Origin: Oscillospiraceae bacterium | GTDB taxonomy: Bacteria > Bacillota > Clostridia > Oscillospirales > CAG-272 | Direction: 5' to 3' | DNA: 64,000 nucleotides | Assembly (NCBI GenBank): GCA_015063325.1 | Contig: SVUK01000017.1 | Coordinates: 62,001-126,000 of the forward strand | Shown: positions 14,423 through 23,748 of the stretch, piece by piece | Position numbering within the stretch: position 1 is the first letter of the stretch | Layout: every line of letters starts with the position of its first letter | Program-made: the position numbers and the translations under genes | The notes under the pieces: generated by a model | What the model saw: only the letters and a program-made list of their open reading frames with translations | Databases searched by the model: none | Told to the model about the DNA's origin: nothing

Positions 14423-14572
14423 AAAACGGTTTCTTATCAAGCAACTTTAATCCGCGACGAAAGCGGCACAAAGACAACAGTCGAGCCTCGTGCAACCCCG
14501 CGAGACGATCGGCAACTTTGTAAGTCATGTTGGCGCAGGTGCGTCAACCAATAATTTACAGGAGGAAAGAAA
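14423..14572 (+). promoter_or_regulatory. Structured spacer between rpsJ and rplC
   Basis: 150 untranslated bases. ACAAAG near 14469 can pair with CTTTGT near 14516, enclosing CTCG/CGAG pairing, and a separate hairpin GTTGGCGC/GCGTCAAC lies at about 14531-14550, roughly 10 bases before the AGGAGG of rplC. No promoter with both boxes is seen. The function is not known. Confidence 0.4.
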
Positions 14573-15202
14573 ATGAAAAAGGGTATTATCGGTAAGAAAC
14601 TCGGTATGACGCAGATCTTTGATGAAAAAGGCAACGTCATTCCGGTAACGGTTATCGAAGCCGGCCCGTGCGTAGTCGCACAGAAAAAGACCGTCGAAAA
14701 CGACGGCTACAACGCTCTTCAACTTGGATTTGAAGAAGTGAAGGAAAAGCACCTTACCAAAGCTGAAAAGGGACACTTCGCTGCTGCAGGCGTTCCGATG
14801 AAGAAACACCTCAAAGAATTCCGCTTGGACGATTGCTCTGCAAACGTCGGCGATTTGATCACGGTTGAAACCTTCGCCGCCGGCGAAAAGGTTGATGTGA
14901 CCGGTATGACCAAAGGCCGCGGATTTACCGGCGCTGTGAAACGCTGGAATCACCACACCCTCTGCTCGACGCACGGCGTTGGTCCGATTCACCGCGAGGT
15001 TGGTTCTATGGGTGCAAACTCCACGCCTTCTCGTGTTTACAAAAACAAGAAGATGGCTGGACAATACGGTAACGAACAGGTGACGATCCTCAACCTTGAG
15101 GTTGTGAAGATTGACGCCGAAAAGAACTTGATTGCGGTCAAGGGCGCGATTCCCGGCGCGAAAAACGGGATCGTGTTCGTCCGCGATTCCGTGAAAGCCT
15201 GA
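14573..15202 (+). CDS. rplC: 50S ribosomal protein L3 (uL3)
   Basis: A 209-residue 50S assembly-initiator protein near the peptidyl transferase centre. The start [15 protein letters not shown] and the extended loop with [11 protein letters not shown] and [12 protein letters not shown] are characteristic. AGGAGG precedes the ATG at 8 bases. It is followed by rplD after 20 bases. Confidence 0.98.
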   Translation: MKKGIIGKKLGMTQIFDEKGNVIPVTVIEAGPCVVAQKKTVENDGYNALQLGFEEVKEKHLTKAEKGHFAAAGVPMKKHLKEFRLDDCSANVGDLITVETFAAGEKVDVTGMTKGRGFTGAVKRWNHHTLCSTHGVGPIHREVGSMGANSTPSRVYKNKKMAGQYGNEQVTILNLEVVKIDAEKNLIAVKGAIPGAKNGIVFVRDSVKA

Positions 15203-15222
15203 TCGGAAGGAGGAAAACAACA

Positions 15223-15933
15223 ATGCCAGTCGTAAAAATCGTAAATATGTCCGGCAAGGCAGTCGATGAGCTGATGCTGAATGACAAAATCTTCGGCGCA
15301 GATGTCAACAGTGCTGTTCTCCATGCCGCGGTCAGAGCTTATCTGATGAATCAAAGACAGGGTACCCAATCCACGCTGACGCGCACCGAGGTTTCCGGCG
15401 GCGGTAAAAAACCGTGGAGGCAAAAGGGGACCGGCAGAGCCCGTCAGGGTTCCACTCGTTCTCCTCAGTGGACGCACGGTGGTGTTGCTCTCGGTCCGAA
15501 GCCCAGAGATTACCGCCTGTCCCTGAATAAGAAGGTTCGCAAGCTCGCGCTGTTCAGCGCACTTTCGGATAAGGTTGCAAACGGCGACCTCGTCGTGATT
15601 GACAGCCTGAAAGTGGAAAAGCCTTCCACCAAGACTATGGTTTCCATGTTCAAGGCACTTGGCTTTGAAGAAACCTACACCAAAACCTACAAGACCATTG
15701 CGGTCAAGGACGGTCAGGTGGAGCACGGAACCGAAACGCGCGAAGCGACCAGAGCTCTCAGCACGCTGGTTGTGCTTGACAGCAACGACAAGAACGTGAT
15801 CAGAAGCTGCAACAACATTCCCAAGGTTGAGACCACGCAGGTCGGCACCCTCAACGTTTATGAGGTGCTCAAGGCTCGCAAGGTTGTTCTGACTGTTGAA
15901 GCAGTGAAGAAACTTGAGGAGGTGTATGCGTGA
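15223..15933 (+). CDS. rplD: 50S ribosomal protein L4 (uL4)
   Basis: A 236-residue protein of the peptide exit tunnel; in many bacteria it also represses the S10 operon. The tunnel loop KKPWRQKGTGRARQGSTRSP is intact. It is about 30 residues longer than the usual 205-210, with the extra sequence around residues 150-180 (ETYTKTYKTIAVKDGQVEHG). The stop overlaps the start region of rplW. Confidence 0.97.
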   Translation: MPVVKIVNMSGKAVDELMLNDKIFGADVNSAVLHAAVRAYLMNQRQGTQSTLTRTEVSGGGKKPWRQKGTGRARQGSTRSPQWTHGGVALGPKPRDYRLSLNKKVRKLALFSALSDKVANGDLVVIDSLKVEKPSTKTMVSMFKALGFEETYTKTYKTIAVKDGQVEHGTETREATRALSTLVVLDSNDKNVIRSCNNIPKVETTQVGTLNVYEVLKARKVVLTVEAVKKLEEVYA

Positions 15934-16235
15934 TGAAATTCGCTCAGGATATTATCATCAGACCGATCATCACCGAAGAGGCAATGGATCTTCTGCAAAA
16001 GAAGACCTATGTGTTTGAAGTTGCCAAAGACGCAACCAAACCCGAAATTGCCAAGGCGATTGAGGAAGTCTTCGCATCCAGCAAAATCAAGGTTGCAAGC
16101 GTTCGCACTATCAACATGAAGAAAAAGCCGAAAAGACTCGGCGTTCACTCGGGATATACTTCCGCTTGGAAGAAAGCGGTTGTTACTTTGACTCCTGATT
16201 CGGGCGAGATCGAGTTCTTTGAAGGTCTGAACTAA
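15933..16235 (+). CDS. rplW: 50S ribosomal protein L23 (uL23)
   Basis: A 100-residue exit-site protein that docks SRP and trigger factor. QDIIIRPIITEEA and the AIEEVF...VNVRTI-like core (here VASVRTINMKKKPKR) are typical. Two starts are possible: ATG at 15933, 10 bases after GAGGAGG, or GTG at 15930, 7 bases after it. The ATG is chosen; the difference is one residue. It overlaps the rplD stop codon. Confidence 0.95.
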   Translation: MKFAQDIIIRPIITEEAMDLLQKKTYVFEVAKDATKPEIAKAIEEVFASSKIKVASVRTINMKKKPKRLGVHSGYTSAWKKAVVTLTPDSGEIEFFEGLN

Positions 16236-16252
16236 TGTAGGAGGGAATCGAA

Positions 16253-17086
16253 ATGCCTACGGTAAAGTATAATCCAACAACTCCGGCAAGACGGAACATG
16301 AGCGTTCCTTCCTTTGAGGAGATTACCAAATTCTCTCCGGAGAAAAGTTTGATCGCTATTAAAAAGAAGCATTCCGGACGCAACAGCTACGGTCGCATCA
16401 CCGTTCGTCATCGCGGCGGCGGAAATAAGATCAAATATCGTATCATCGACTTCAAACGTCAAAATCCGAATGCGAACACGGTTCTCGGAATCGAATACGA
16501 TCCGAACAGAACCGCTTATATCGCACTGCTCCAGGATACGGAAGGCAACAAGAGCTATGTGATCGCTCCCGAAGGTCTGAAGACCGGCGACGTGATCTAT
16601 TCCGGTCCCGAAGCGGATATCAAGCCCGGCAACACGCTGCCGATCGCCAATATTCCGGTTGGTACCGTGATCAACAACATCGAGATCTATCCCGGCAAGG
16701 GCGCTCAGCTCGTTCGCTCCGCCGGCGCTATGGCGCAGTTGATCTCCAAAGAGGACAACGGCATGGCACAGATCCGTCTTCCTTCCGGGGAAGTTCGCTT
16801 CATCCGTTTGGACTGCAAAGCCACCATCGGTCAGATCGGCAATGTCGAACATGACACGGTGAAGGTTGGTAAAGCCGGTAAGACCAGACACAAGGGTATC
16901 CGTCCCACCGTTCGCGGTTCGGTTATGAACCCCTGCGATCACCCTCATGGTGGTGGTGAAGGTAAGTCCCCGATCGGTCACCCCGGTCCGGTAACTCCTT
17001 GGGGCAAGCCTGCTCTCGGTTATAAGACCCGGAACAAGAAGGCTCGCACCAACAAGTTCATCGTGAAACGTAGAAATGCGAAATAA
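16253..17086 (+). CDS. rplB: 50S ribosomal protein L2 (uL2)
   Basis: A 277-residue protein needed for subunit joining and peptidyl transfer. The start [16 protein letters not shown], the central [11 protein letters not shown] and the conserved PVTPWGKP with the preceding HPHGGGEG (catalytic-region histidine) are all present. Normal length; GGAGGG precedes the ATG. Confidence 0.98.
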   Translation: MPTVKYNPTTPARRNMSVPSFEEITKFSPEKSLIAIKKKHSGRNSYGRITVRHRGGGNKIKYRIIDFKRQNPNANTVLGIEYDPNRTAYIALLQDTEGNKSYVIAPEGLKTGDVIYSGPEADIKPGNTLPIANIPVGTVINNIEIYPGKGAQLVRSAGAMAQLISKEDNGMAQIRLPSGEVRFIRLDCKATIGQIGNVEHDTVKVGKAGKTRHKGIRPTVRGSVMNPCDHPHGGGEGKSPIGHPGPVTPWGKPALGYKTRNKKARTNKFIVKRRNAK

Positions 17087-17100
17087 GGAGGGAATGTAAA

Positions 17101-17382
17101 ATGAGCAGAAGCAGTAAAAAAGCACCTTTCGTTGAAGAGAAACTCTTCACTCGCATTGAAGCGATGAATGCCAACGGCGAAAAGAAGGTCCTGAAGACCT
17201 GGTCTCGCGCGTCCACCATTTTCCCCGAATTTGTCGGACACACCATTGCCGTTCACGACGGTAAAAAACACATTCCGGTGTATATCACCGAAGATATGGT
17301 TGGTCACAAGCTCGGCGAATTTGCACCTACGCGCACCTTTAAAGGTCATGCAGGTTCCAAAACATCCAACAACGGTAAGTAA
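17101..17382 (+). CDS. rpsS: 30S ribosomal protein S19 (uS19)
   Basis: A 93-residue 30S head protein that contacts S13 and the A-site region. [29 protein letters not shown] and the [12 protein letters not shown] ending are the family hallmarks. It starts 14 bases after rplB with AAGGAGG. Confidence 0.98.
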   Translation: MSRSSKKAPFVEEKLFTRIEAMNANGEKKVLKTWSRASTIFPEFVGHTIAVHDGKKHIPVYITEDMVGHKLGEFAPTRTFKGHAGSKTSNNGK

Positions 17383-17406
17383 TTGTAAAGGGAGGTTCAT
17401 TTCAAC

Positions 17407-17742
17407 ATGGAAGCAAGAGCATATTTGAAATATGCAAGAATTTCCCCACGCAAGGTACAGATCGTTCTTGATCTGATCCGTGGCAAGGATGTTGCCGCCG
17501 CTATGGGAATTCTGAAAAACAAACCGAGAGCCGCTTCGGAACTTTTGATCAAGCTGTTGAACAGCGCGATTGCAAATGCGGAAAACAATTTCCAAATGGA
17601 TGCATCTAAACTTTATATCTCCGAGTGCTTCGTTACCGCCGGTCCGACCCTGAAACGGATTATGCCGCGCGCAAAGGGAAGCGCTGACCGCATCCTGAAA
17701 AGAACCAGCCATGTTACCATGGCGGTTAAAGAGAGAGACTGA
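17407..17742 (+). CDS. rplV: 50S ribosomal protein L22 (uL22)
   Basis: A 111-residue exit-tunnel protein, whose beta hairpin forms the tunnel constriction with L4. [18 protein letters not shown] at the start and [17 protein letters not shown] in the hairpin are typical; macrolide-resistance changes in other bacteria fall in this hairpin, which looks ordinary here. Confidence 0.98.
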   Translation: MEARAYLKYARISPRKVQIVLDLIRGKDVAAAMGILKNKPRAASELLIKLLNSAIANAENNFQMDASKLYISECFVTAGPTLKRIMPRAKGSADRILKRTSHVTMAVKERD

Positions 17743-17759
17743 AAGGAGGAAACAAGAGA

Positions 17760-18578
17760 ATGGGACAGAAAGTAAATCCCCACGGTTTGCGCGTGGGCGT
17801 GATTAAAAACTGGGATTCGAGATGGTTCGCAAAAGATGAAGTCTTCGGCGATACGCTTGTTTCCGACTACAACGTCAGAAAGTATCTCAAAACGACTCTT
17901 TACGACGCAGGAATCTCCAAAATCGAGATTGAACGCGACGGTCACAGAGTTCGCGTTTTCGTGAACTGCGCTAAACCGGGTATGGTTATCGGTCGCGGTG
18001 GTTCCGAAATCGAAAAGTATCGTCTGCAGCTGGAAAAAATGGTTGGTATGCCGGTCGCTCTCAACGTTGTTGAGATCCGTCAACCCGATTTGGACGCCCA
18101 GCTCGTTGCCGAGAACATTGCAAAACAGATCGAAAACCGCGTTGCTTTCCGCCGCGCTATGAAAATGGCGATTCGGAACACCATGCGCCTTGGCGCACGC
18201 GGAATTAAGGTCAACTGCGGAGGTCGTCTTGCCGGTGCCGATATCGCAAGAAGCGAGCACTACCACGAAGGCACCATTCCGCTGCAAACCCTGCGCGCCG
18301 ACATTGAGTACGGTTTTGCGGAAGCAAATACCACTTACGGTAAAATCGGCGTTAAGGTTTGGATCTACAAGGGTGAAATTTTGAACGAGGTCAACAGACC
18401 CGGTAGCCCCAGAAGAGATCGCAGAGACGATCGTCGCGGTGGTGATCGCCGTGACAATCGCGGACCGAGAGGTGATCGCCGTGACGGCGGACGCCGCGAC
18501 GGTCAAAGAACCGGTGCTCCTCGCCGCGAAGGCGGAGAACGCCGCGAAAGAACTCCGAAAGAAGGAGGCGCAAAATAA
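17760..18578 (+). CDS. rpsC: 30S ribosomal protein S3 (uS3) with basic/acidic C-terminal extension
   Basis: A 272-residue mRNA-entry protein with an N-terminal type II KH domain ([13 protein letters not shown]) and the conserved C-terminal domain with [20 protein letters not shown]. After about residue 215 an extra tail of some 55 residues is built almost only from Arg, Asp and Gly with scattered Pro and Glu. Bacillus S3 ends near 218. The tail resembles RGG/RDR-rich RNA-binding tails. The stop TAATG overlaps the rplP start. Confidence 0.97.
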   Translation: MGQKVNPHGLRVGVIKNWDSRWFAKDEVFGDTLVSDYNVRKYLKTTLYDAGISKIEIERDGHRVRVFVNCAKPGMVIGRGGSEIEKYRLQLEKMVGMPVALNVVEIRQPDLDAQLVAENIAKQIENRVAFRRAMKMAIRNTMRLGARGIKVNCGGRLAGADIARSEHYHEGTIPLQTLRADIEYGFAEANTTYGKIGVKVWIYKGEILNEVNRPGSPRRDRRDDRRGGDRRDNRGPRGDRRDGGRRDGQRTGAPRREGGERRERTPKEGGAK

Positions 18579-19003
18579 TGTTAATGCCGAAAAGAGTTAA
18601 ATTCCGTCGCGTTCAGCGCGGCAGAATGAAGGGCAAGGCCTCCCGCGGAACCACCATCAGCAACGGTTCGTTCGGATTGGCGGCTTTGGAGCCCGCATGG
18701 ATCACCAGCAACCAGATTGAAGCAGCCCGTATCGCTATGACGCGTTATATCCGCCGTGGCGGTCAGGTTTGGATTAAAATTTTCCCGGATAAGCCGATTA
18801 CCGAAAAGCCTGCCGAAACGCGTATGGGTTCGGGTAAAGGTTCGCCCGAATATTGGGTAGCGGTTGTGAAACCGGGCAGAATTCTGTTCGAGATGGACGG
18901 TGTTTCCGAAGAGGTTGCAAAGGAAGCAATGCGTCTTGCAGGGCACAAACTTCCCATCAAGACCAAGTTTGTTACCAAAACGTCCGAAGTAAAGGAGGGT
19001 TAA
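18578..19003 (+). CDS. rplP: 50S ribosomal protein L16 (uL16)
   Basis: A 141-residue protein organising the A-site side of the central protuberance. [20 protein letters not shown] and the [18 protein letters not shown] segment are characteristic. Its ATG shares one base with the rpsC stop, giving translational coupling. Confidence 0.98.
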   Translation: MLMPKRVKFRRVQRGRMKGKASRGTTISNGSFGLAALEPAWITSNQIEAARIAMTRYIRRGGQVWIKIFPDKPITEKPAETRMGSGKGSPEYWVAVVKPGRILFEMDGVSEEVAKEAMRLAGHKLPIKTKFVTKTSEVKEG

Positions 19004-19007
19004 GCCG

Positions 19008-19202
19008 ATGAAAGCAGCAGAACTTAGAAAAATGTCTGTTGGCGAATTGGAAGCTAAATTGAAAGAGCTCAAAACCGAGCTGTTCAATCTCCGGTTCCAG
19101 CACGCGATCAATCAACTTGACAACCCTCATAAATTGACCGAGGTGAAACACGACATCGCGCGTGTCATGACGGTTCTTCAGGAAATGAAGAAGGAGGCAT
19201 AA
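19008..19202 (+). CDS. rpmC: 50S ribosomal protein L29 (uL29)
   Basis: A 64-residue two-helix protein at the exit-tunnel surface, contacting SRP and trigger factor together with L23. It has the canonical ELEAKLKELKTELFNLRFQ core. It starts 4 bases after rplP with GGAGGG overlapping the rplP stop. Confidence 0.97.
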   Translation: MKAAELRKMSVGELEAKLKELKTELFNLRFQHAINQLDNPHKLTEVKHDIARVMTVLQEMKKEA

Positions 19203-19208
19203 TCAGCC

Positions 19209-19469
19209 ATGGCAGAAGAAAGAGCATTGAGAAAAACCCGCGTCGGTATCGTCGTCAGCGATAAGATGGACAAAACCGTTGTGGTTGCCGTTCAGGATAA
19301 CGTAAAACATCCGCTTTACGGCAAAATCGTGAAGAGAACTCTCAAACTGCACGCACAGGATGATGAAAACGCCTGCGGCGTTGGCGACAGAGTCCGCCTC
19401 ATGGAAACCAGACCGCTCTCCAAAACCAAGAGATGGCGCGTTGTCGAAATCATTGAGAAGGCAAAATAA
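19209..19469 (+). CDS. rpsQ: 30S ribosomal protein S17 (uS17)
   Basis: An 86-residue OB-fold early-assembly protein of the 30S body. [19 protein letters not shown] and [16 protein letters not shown] are diagnostic. AAGGAGG lies at the end of rpmC. A spacer of 87 bases to rplN holds a small AATACG/CGTATT hairpin and no promoter. Confidence 0.98.
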   Translation: MAEERALRKTRVGIVVSDKMDKTVVVAVQDNVKHPLYGKIVKRTLKLHAQDDENACGVGDRVRLMETRPLSKTKRWRVVEIIEKAK

Positions 19470-19556
19470 TCTTGCCCGTGCAATGAATGAAGTTATTCAC
19501 TTAATCACGAATAGTAAATACGTCGTAGCGTATTGAATCAGTAGGAGGAAAAGAAA

Positions 19557-19925
19557 GTGATTCAGCAACAAAGTTTAATGAAAGTTGCCGATAACACGGG
19601 CGCAAAGGAACTGATGTGCATCAGAGTCCTTGGCGGTACGGGCAGAAGATATGCCAATATCGGTGACATTGTTGTCTGCGCGGTCAAGAAAGCTGCTCCG
19701 GGCGGCGTCGTCAAAAAAGGCGAAGTCGTGAAAGCGGTCGTTGTTCGTACCGTGCATGGCGTAAAGAGAGCCGACGGCTCTTATATCAAATTTGATGAGA
19801 ATGCGGCGGTCATCATCCGTGAAGACAAGACTCCTCGCGGAACCCGTATCTTTGGGCCGGTCGCAAGAGAACTCCGCGAGAAAGAGTATTTGAAGATTCT
19901 TTCTTTGGCGCCGGAAGTACTTTGA
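19557..19925 (+). CDS. rplN: 50S ribosomal protein L14 (uL14)
   Basis: A 122-residue protein at the subunit interface and the RsfS docking site. [27 protein letters not shown] and the ending [13 protein letters not shown] are typical. The start codon is GTG, 8-9 bases after GTAGGAGGA. First gene of the spc section. Confidence 0.98.
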   Translation: MIQQQSLMKVADNTGAKELMCIRVLGGTGRRYANIGDIVVCAVKKAAPGGVVKKGEVVKAVVVRTVHGVKRADGSYIKFDENAAVIIREDKTPRGTRIFGPVARELREKEYLKILSLAPEVL

Positions 19926-19939
19926 GGAGGTAACAAACA

Positions 19940-20257
19940 ATGGCAAATTTGCACATTAAAAAAGGCGATACCGTTGTGGTTCTCTCCGGAGATGACAAGG
20001 GCGTTATCGGCGAAGTAATTGCAACTTCCCCTGCGGAAGGAAAAGTACTCGTAAAGGGTGCTAACATGATTCACAAGCACGTAAAACCTCGCCGTCAAGG
20101 CGAGAGCGGCGGCATTGTTGACGCCGAAGGCGCCATCTACGCCAGCAAAGTGGCGCTTTACTGCCCCGCCTGCAAAAAAGGCGTTCGCGTAAAAGTTGAA
20201 ATCGCAGATGGCAAAAAGACCCGCGTTTGCACCAAATGCGGCGCCAAATTCAATTGA
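19940..20257 (+). CDS. rplX: 50S ribosomal protein L24 (uL24)
   Basis: A 105-residue KOW-domain assembly initiator ([18 protein letters not shown]). The C-terminus carries two CxxC pairs (CPAC and CTKC), suggesting a zinc site. It starts 14 bases after rplN with GAGGAGG. Confidence 0.97.
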   Translation: MANLHIKKGDTVVVLSGDDKGVIGEVIATSPAEGKVLVKGANMIHKHVKPRRQGESGGIVDAEGAIYASKVALYCPACKKGVRVKVEIADGKKTRVCTKCGAKFN

Positions 20258-20271
20258 GGAGGGAAACGACC

Positions 20272-20811
20272 ATGGCAAGATTAAAAGACCTTTATAAAGC
20301 CGAGATTGCTCCCGCACTCATGAAAAAGTACACCTACAAGAGCGTTATGCAGATTCCGAAGCTTGACAAAATCGTTGTCAACGTCGGCGTCGGTGACGCA
20401 AAGGACAACTCCAAGGCTCTGGACGCGGTTCTTGCTGATTTGGCAATTATCACCGGTCAGAAAGCCATTCCCACCACTGCAAAGAAATCGGTTGCAAACT
20501 TCAAAATCCGTCAGGGTATGAAGATCGGTGCAAAAGTAACTTTGCGCGGCGACAGAATGTATGAGTTTATGGATCGTCTGTTCAACTTCGCACTTCCGAA
20601 AGTACGCGACTTTAAGGGAATTAACCCCAACGCGTTTGACGGAAGAGGCAACTACGCGCTCGGTTTGAAGGAGCAGCTGATCTTCCCCGAAATCGAATAC
20701 GATAAGGTTGAAAAGATCCGCGGCATGGATATCTGCTTCGTTACAACGGCAAACACCGATGAAGAAGCACGCGAGCTGCTGACGCTGTTCGGCGCTCCGT
20801 TCGCGAAATAA
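20272..20811 (+). CDS. rplE: 50S ribosomal protein L5 (uL5)
   Basis: A 179-residue 5S rRNA-binding protein of the central protuberance. Core motifs are [30 protein letters not shown] and the [17 protein letters not shown] ending. The ATG at 20272 has GGAGGG upstream; an in-frame start at 20227 inside rplX is rejected. Confidence 0.98.
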   Translation: MARLKDLYKAEIAPALMKKYTYKSVMQIPKLDKIVVNVGVGDAKDNSKALDAVLADLAIITGQKAIPTTAKKSVANFKIRQGMKIGAKVTLRGDRMYEFMDRLFNFALPKVRDFKGINPNAFDGRGNYALGLKEQLIFPEIEYDKVEKIRGMDICFVTTANTDEEARELLTLFGAPFAK

Positions 20812-20828
20812 TCAGGGAGGTAAAGACG

Positions 20829-21014
20829 ATGGCAAAGAAATCCATGATCCTCAAACAGCAGAAGGAACAAAAATTCTCCACCAGAGAATATAACCGCTGC
20901 AAAATCTGCGGACGTCCCCATGCCTATCTTCGCAAATTCGGCATTTGCCGTATTTGCTTCCGCACGCTTGCCTACAAAGGTCAGATTCCGGGCGTAAAGA
21001 AGGCATCCTGGTAA
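20829..21014 (+). CDS. rpsZ: 30S ribosomal protein S14 type Z (uS14)
   Basis: A 61-residue zinc-binding S14 with CKIC and CRIC pairs (residues about 24-27 and 40-43), the C+ form found in Bacillota. The Lys-rich start and GVKKASW ending fit. A gap of 124 bases to rpsH follows, with no promoter or clear structure. Confidence 0.97.
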   Translation: MAKKSMILKQQKEQKFSTREYNRCKICGRPHAYLRKFGICRICFRTLAYKGQIPGVKKASW

Positions 21015-21138
21015 TCCGCACCCCCACCTATCGGCAGGAAATCAAGACCAGCCAAAGCGCAGTTGGATTTAACCGCCGATACGCCGCCCCAAAAAGGGCA
21101 GCAAGAAAAATGAAACTTGCATCAGGAGGAAAATTGAA

Positions 21139-21537
21139 ATGCAAATGTCAGACGTAATTGCCGATATGCTTACCAGAATTCGGAACGCGAACGACGCGAA
21201 ACATCCGACGGTAGACATTCCGGCATCCAACATGAAAAAAGCGATCGCCCAAATCCTCGTTGAGGAAGGGTATGTCAAATCCTATCAGGTCGTCGAAGAC
21301 GGCAAGCAGGGAACCATTCGCGTAACGTTGAAATATCTCCCCGGCAAGGGCAAGGTCATTCGCGGTATCCGCCGCGTATCCAAACCCGGTCTGCGGATCT
21401 ATGCAGGTTGCGAGGATATGCCCAGCGTAATGAACGGACTCGGCATTGCGATCGTTTCCACATCCAAGGGTATCATGACGGGCAAGAAAGCACGCGAACT
21501 GAATGTTGGCGGCGAAGTTCTTGCTTTCGTATGGTAA
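21139..21537 (+). CDS. rpsH: 30S ribosomal protein S8 (uS8)
   Basis: A 132-residue 30S assembly protein, translational repressor of the spc operon in Escherichia coli. [17 protein letters not shown] and the ending [26 protein letters not shown] regions are conserved. TCAGGAGG stands at 9-10 bases. Confidence 0.98.
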   Translation: MQMSDVIADMLTRIRNANDAKHPTVDIPASNMKKAIAQILVEEGYVKSYQVVEDGKQGTIRVTLKYLPGKGKVIRGIRRVSKPGLRIYAGCEDMPSVMNGLGIAIVSTSKGIMTGKKARELNVGGEVLAFVW

Positions 21538-21559
21538 TCGGAATGGGAGGTAACTGAAA

Positions 21560-22129
21560 ATGTCAAGAATCGGAAGAATGCCCATTGCGATCCCTGCCGG
21601 CGTTACGGTTGATGTTGCCGAAGGCAATGTTGTTACCGTCAAAGGCAAACTCGGGACCCTGACCCAAACCTTCAGCCCCCGTATGACCATCAAGGTTGAA
21701 GGTGCTGAAGTGATTATTTCCCGTCCTACGGACGAAAAAGAAGATCGGAGTCTTCATGGACTCACTCGCGCACTGCTGCACAACATGGTAGTCGGCGTTT
21801 CCGAAGGATTCTCCAAGAAACTGGAGATCGTCGGCGTTGGTTACAAGGTTGTTAAGCAGGGCAAAACCATCCAGCTGTACCTTGGTCACTCGCTGGTTTC
21901 CACCGGACTTCCGCAGGCAAAATACTGCCTGACTGAAGAGAACGGCATTACCTTTGATGTACCGGACCCCAACACGATCATCGTAAAGGGTATCGACAAA
22001 CAGATGGTTGGTCAAACCGCTGCAGTGATTCGCGGCAAACGTCCGCCCGAACCCTATCACGGCAAGGGTGTGAAGTATGCAGGCGAATATATCCGCCGCA
22101 AGGCCGGTAAAGCCGGCAAGGGCAAATAA
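21560..22129 (+). CDS. rplF: 50S ribosomal protein L6 (uL6)
   Basis: A 189-residue protein near the sarcin-ricin loop, made of two similar domains. MSRIGRMPIAIPAGV and the C-terminal signature RGKRPPEPYHGKGVKY are present. It is about ten residues longer at the C-terminus than the usual 178-180 (a Gly/Lys-rich end). Confidence 0.98.
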   Translation: MSRIGRMPIAIPAGVTVDVAEGNVVTVKGKLGTLTQTFSPRMTIKVEGAEVIISRPTDEKEDRSLHGLTRALLHNMVVGVSEGFSKKLEIVGVGYKVVKQGKTIQLYLGHSLVSTGLPQAKYCLTEENGITFDVPDPNTIIVKGIDKQMVGQTAAVIRGKRPPEPYHGKGVKYAGEYIRRKAGKAGKGK

Positions 22130-22148
22130 TAGAAAGGAGTGAAGTGAC

Positions 22149-22508
22149 ATGGTAACCAGAAAAGATGCAAACAAAGCCCGTCTGAAGAGACACAAACGGG
22201 TCAGAGCAAAAATCTCCGGTACTGCGGAGCGTCCGCGTCTGGCTGTGTATCGTTCCAACGCGAACATCAGCGCACAGATCATTGACGACGTCAAGGGCGT
22301 AACCCTGGCAAGCGCTTCCACTTTCGGAAAAGCCTTTACCGAAAACGGCGGCAACAAGGCTGCTGCAAGAGAGATCGGCAAACAGATTGCTCAGAAGGCG
22401 ATCGCAGAAGGCATTACCGAAGTCGTTTTCGACCGCGGTGGCTATCTGTATCACGGACGTGTATCGGAACTGGCTGAAGGCGCTCGCGAGGGCGGCCTGA
22501 AGTTCTGA
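22149..22508 (+). CDS. rplR: 50S ribosomal protein L18 (uL18)
   Basis: A 119-residue 5S rRNA-binding protein. [19 protein letters not shown] and the [14 protein letters not shown] ending are diagnostic. It is preceded by AAAGGAG and followed by a 55-base spacer before rpsE. Confidence 0.98.
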   Translation: MVTRKDANKARLKRHKRVRAKISGTAERPRLAVYRSNANISAQIIDDVKGVTLASASTFGKAFTENGGNKAAAREIGKQIAQKAIAEGITEVVFDRGGYLYHGRVSELAEGAREGGLKF

Positions 22509-22563
22509 TTTTCCGGTTTATACACTGTTCAATCATTTTATTGAACAAATTGGAGGAAAAACA

Positions 22564-23070
22564 ATGTCAGAAAAATTCAATCCCGCTGAGCATGACCTGA
22601 AAGAGCAACTGATCTTCTTGAACCGTGTTTCTAAAACGGTCAAGGGCGGTCGTATTGCCCGGTTTGCCGCGTTGATGGTCGTTGGTGACCAAGCAGGCCA
22701 CGTTGGCGTTGGCCTTGGAAAAGCTGCCGAAGTTCCCGAAGCAATCCGCAAGGGAATTGAGGACGCAAAAAAGAATATGGTGGCGGTATCCTTGAAGGGT
22801 ACTTCCATTCCGCACGAAGTGATCGGCGTTTACGGAGCCGGCAAAGTGCTTCTTAAGCCTGCCGCTCCCGGTACCGGTATCATTGCAGGCGGCAAAGTGC
22901 GTATGGTTCTGGAAGCCGCAGGCATTAAGAACATTCGCGCAAAGTGCCTGCGCTCCAACAACCCGACCAACGTTGTAAAAGCAACGATGGAAGGTTTGAA
23001 GGAACTGCGTACCATCGAGCAGGTCGCTAAGATCCGCGATATCCCTGCGGATCAGGTCAAGAAGGCATAA
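22564..23070 (+). CDS. rpsE: 30S ribosomal protein S5 (uS5)
   Basis: A 168-residue protein for decoding fidelity and mRNA unwinding at the entry channel. The start ([17 protein letters not shown] in the family; here [15 protein letters not shown]), [16 protein letters not shown] and [16 protein letters not shown] are conserved. Normal length. Confidence 0.98.
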   Translation: MSEKFNPAEHDLKEQLIFLNRVSKTVKGGRIARFAALMVVGDQAGHVGVGLGKAAEVPEAIRKGIEDAKKNMVAVSLKGTSIPHEVIGVYGAGKVLLKPAAPGTGIIAGGKVRMVLEAAGIKNIRAKCLRSNNPTNVVKATMEGLKELRTIEQVAKIRDIPADQVKKA

Positions 23071-23084
23071 GGGGGTAAACGACC

Positions 23085-23309
23085 ATGAAAAAAGCAAAAG
23101 AGACTTTCGTAAAGGTCACCCTGACCAAAAGCTTGATCGCCGCTCTGCCCAAGCAGAAGGCAACCGCGAAAACGCTGGGTCTTTGTAAGATCGGCGATAG
23201 CACGGTACAAAAAAACGACGCCGTCCTGGGCGGCAAAATTCGCGTTCTTGCTCACCTTGTGAGCGTTGAGGACGTGAAAGAAAACGCTAAAGGAGGAAAG
23301 GCAGAATGA
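23085..23309 (+). CDS. rpmD: 50S ribosomal protein L30 (uL30)
   Basis: A 74-residue protein; bacterial L30 has about 60, so there is a C-terminal extension (ENAKGGKAE). The ferredoxin-like core [21 protein letters not shown] is clear. Its stop overlaps the rplO start by ATGA. Confidence 0.95.
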   Translation: MKKAKETFVKVTLTKSLIAALPKQKATAKTLGLCKIGDSTVQKNDAVLGGKIRVLAHLVSVEDVKENAKGGKAE

Positions 23310-23746
23310 AACTTCATGAACTTTCTCCTGCGCCCGGTTCGGCGAAAGCCGCATGGCGCAAGGGCAGAGGTCCCGGATCCGGCAACGGAAAAACCGCAGG
23401 CAAGGGTCATAAAGGACAAAACGCGCGCTCCGGCGGCGGTGTTCGTCCCGGATTTGAGGGCGGACAGTTCCCGATTTACAGAACCCACCCGAAGAGAGGC
23501 TTCAAAAACCATTTCGCTATTAACTATGCAACCGTGAATGTCGGCGATCTTGAAAAGTTTGTCAACGATTCCGTCATCGACATCGACGTTCTGCTCGCGG
23601 CTAAAGTGATCCGCAAGCCGATGGATGGTGTTAAGATTCTCGGAAAAGGCGAATTGACCAAGAAACTGACAGTGAAGGCAGCGGCATTCTCGGCATCTGC
23701 CAAAGAGAAGATTGAGGCAGCAGGCGGCAAGGCAGAGGAGGTATAA
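23306..23746 (+). CDS. rplO: 50S ribosomal protein L15 (uL15)
   Basis: A 146-residue late-assembly protein with a Gly/Arg/Lys-rich N-terminal extension ([19 protein letters not shown]) threading into 23S rRNA and a globular C-terminus. It is translationally coupled to rpmD and ends 2 bases before the secY start. Confidence 0.98.
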   Translation: MKLHELSPAPGSAKAAWRKGRGPGSGNGKTAGKGHKGQNARSGGGVRPGFEGGQFPIYRTHPKRGFKNHFAINYATVNVGDLEKFVNDSVIDIDVLLAAKVIRKPMDGVKILGKGELTKKLTVKAAAFSASAKEKIEAAGGKAEEV

Positions 23747-23748
23747 GG

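Noticed and set aside
20945..21157. 70-codon frame between rpsZ and rpsH
   Set aside because: It overlaps rpsZ in another frame, has no ribosome binding site and a product without similarity.
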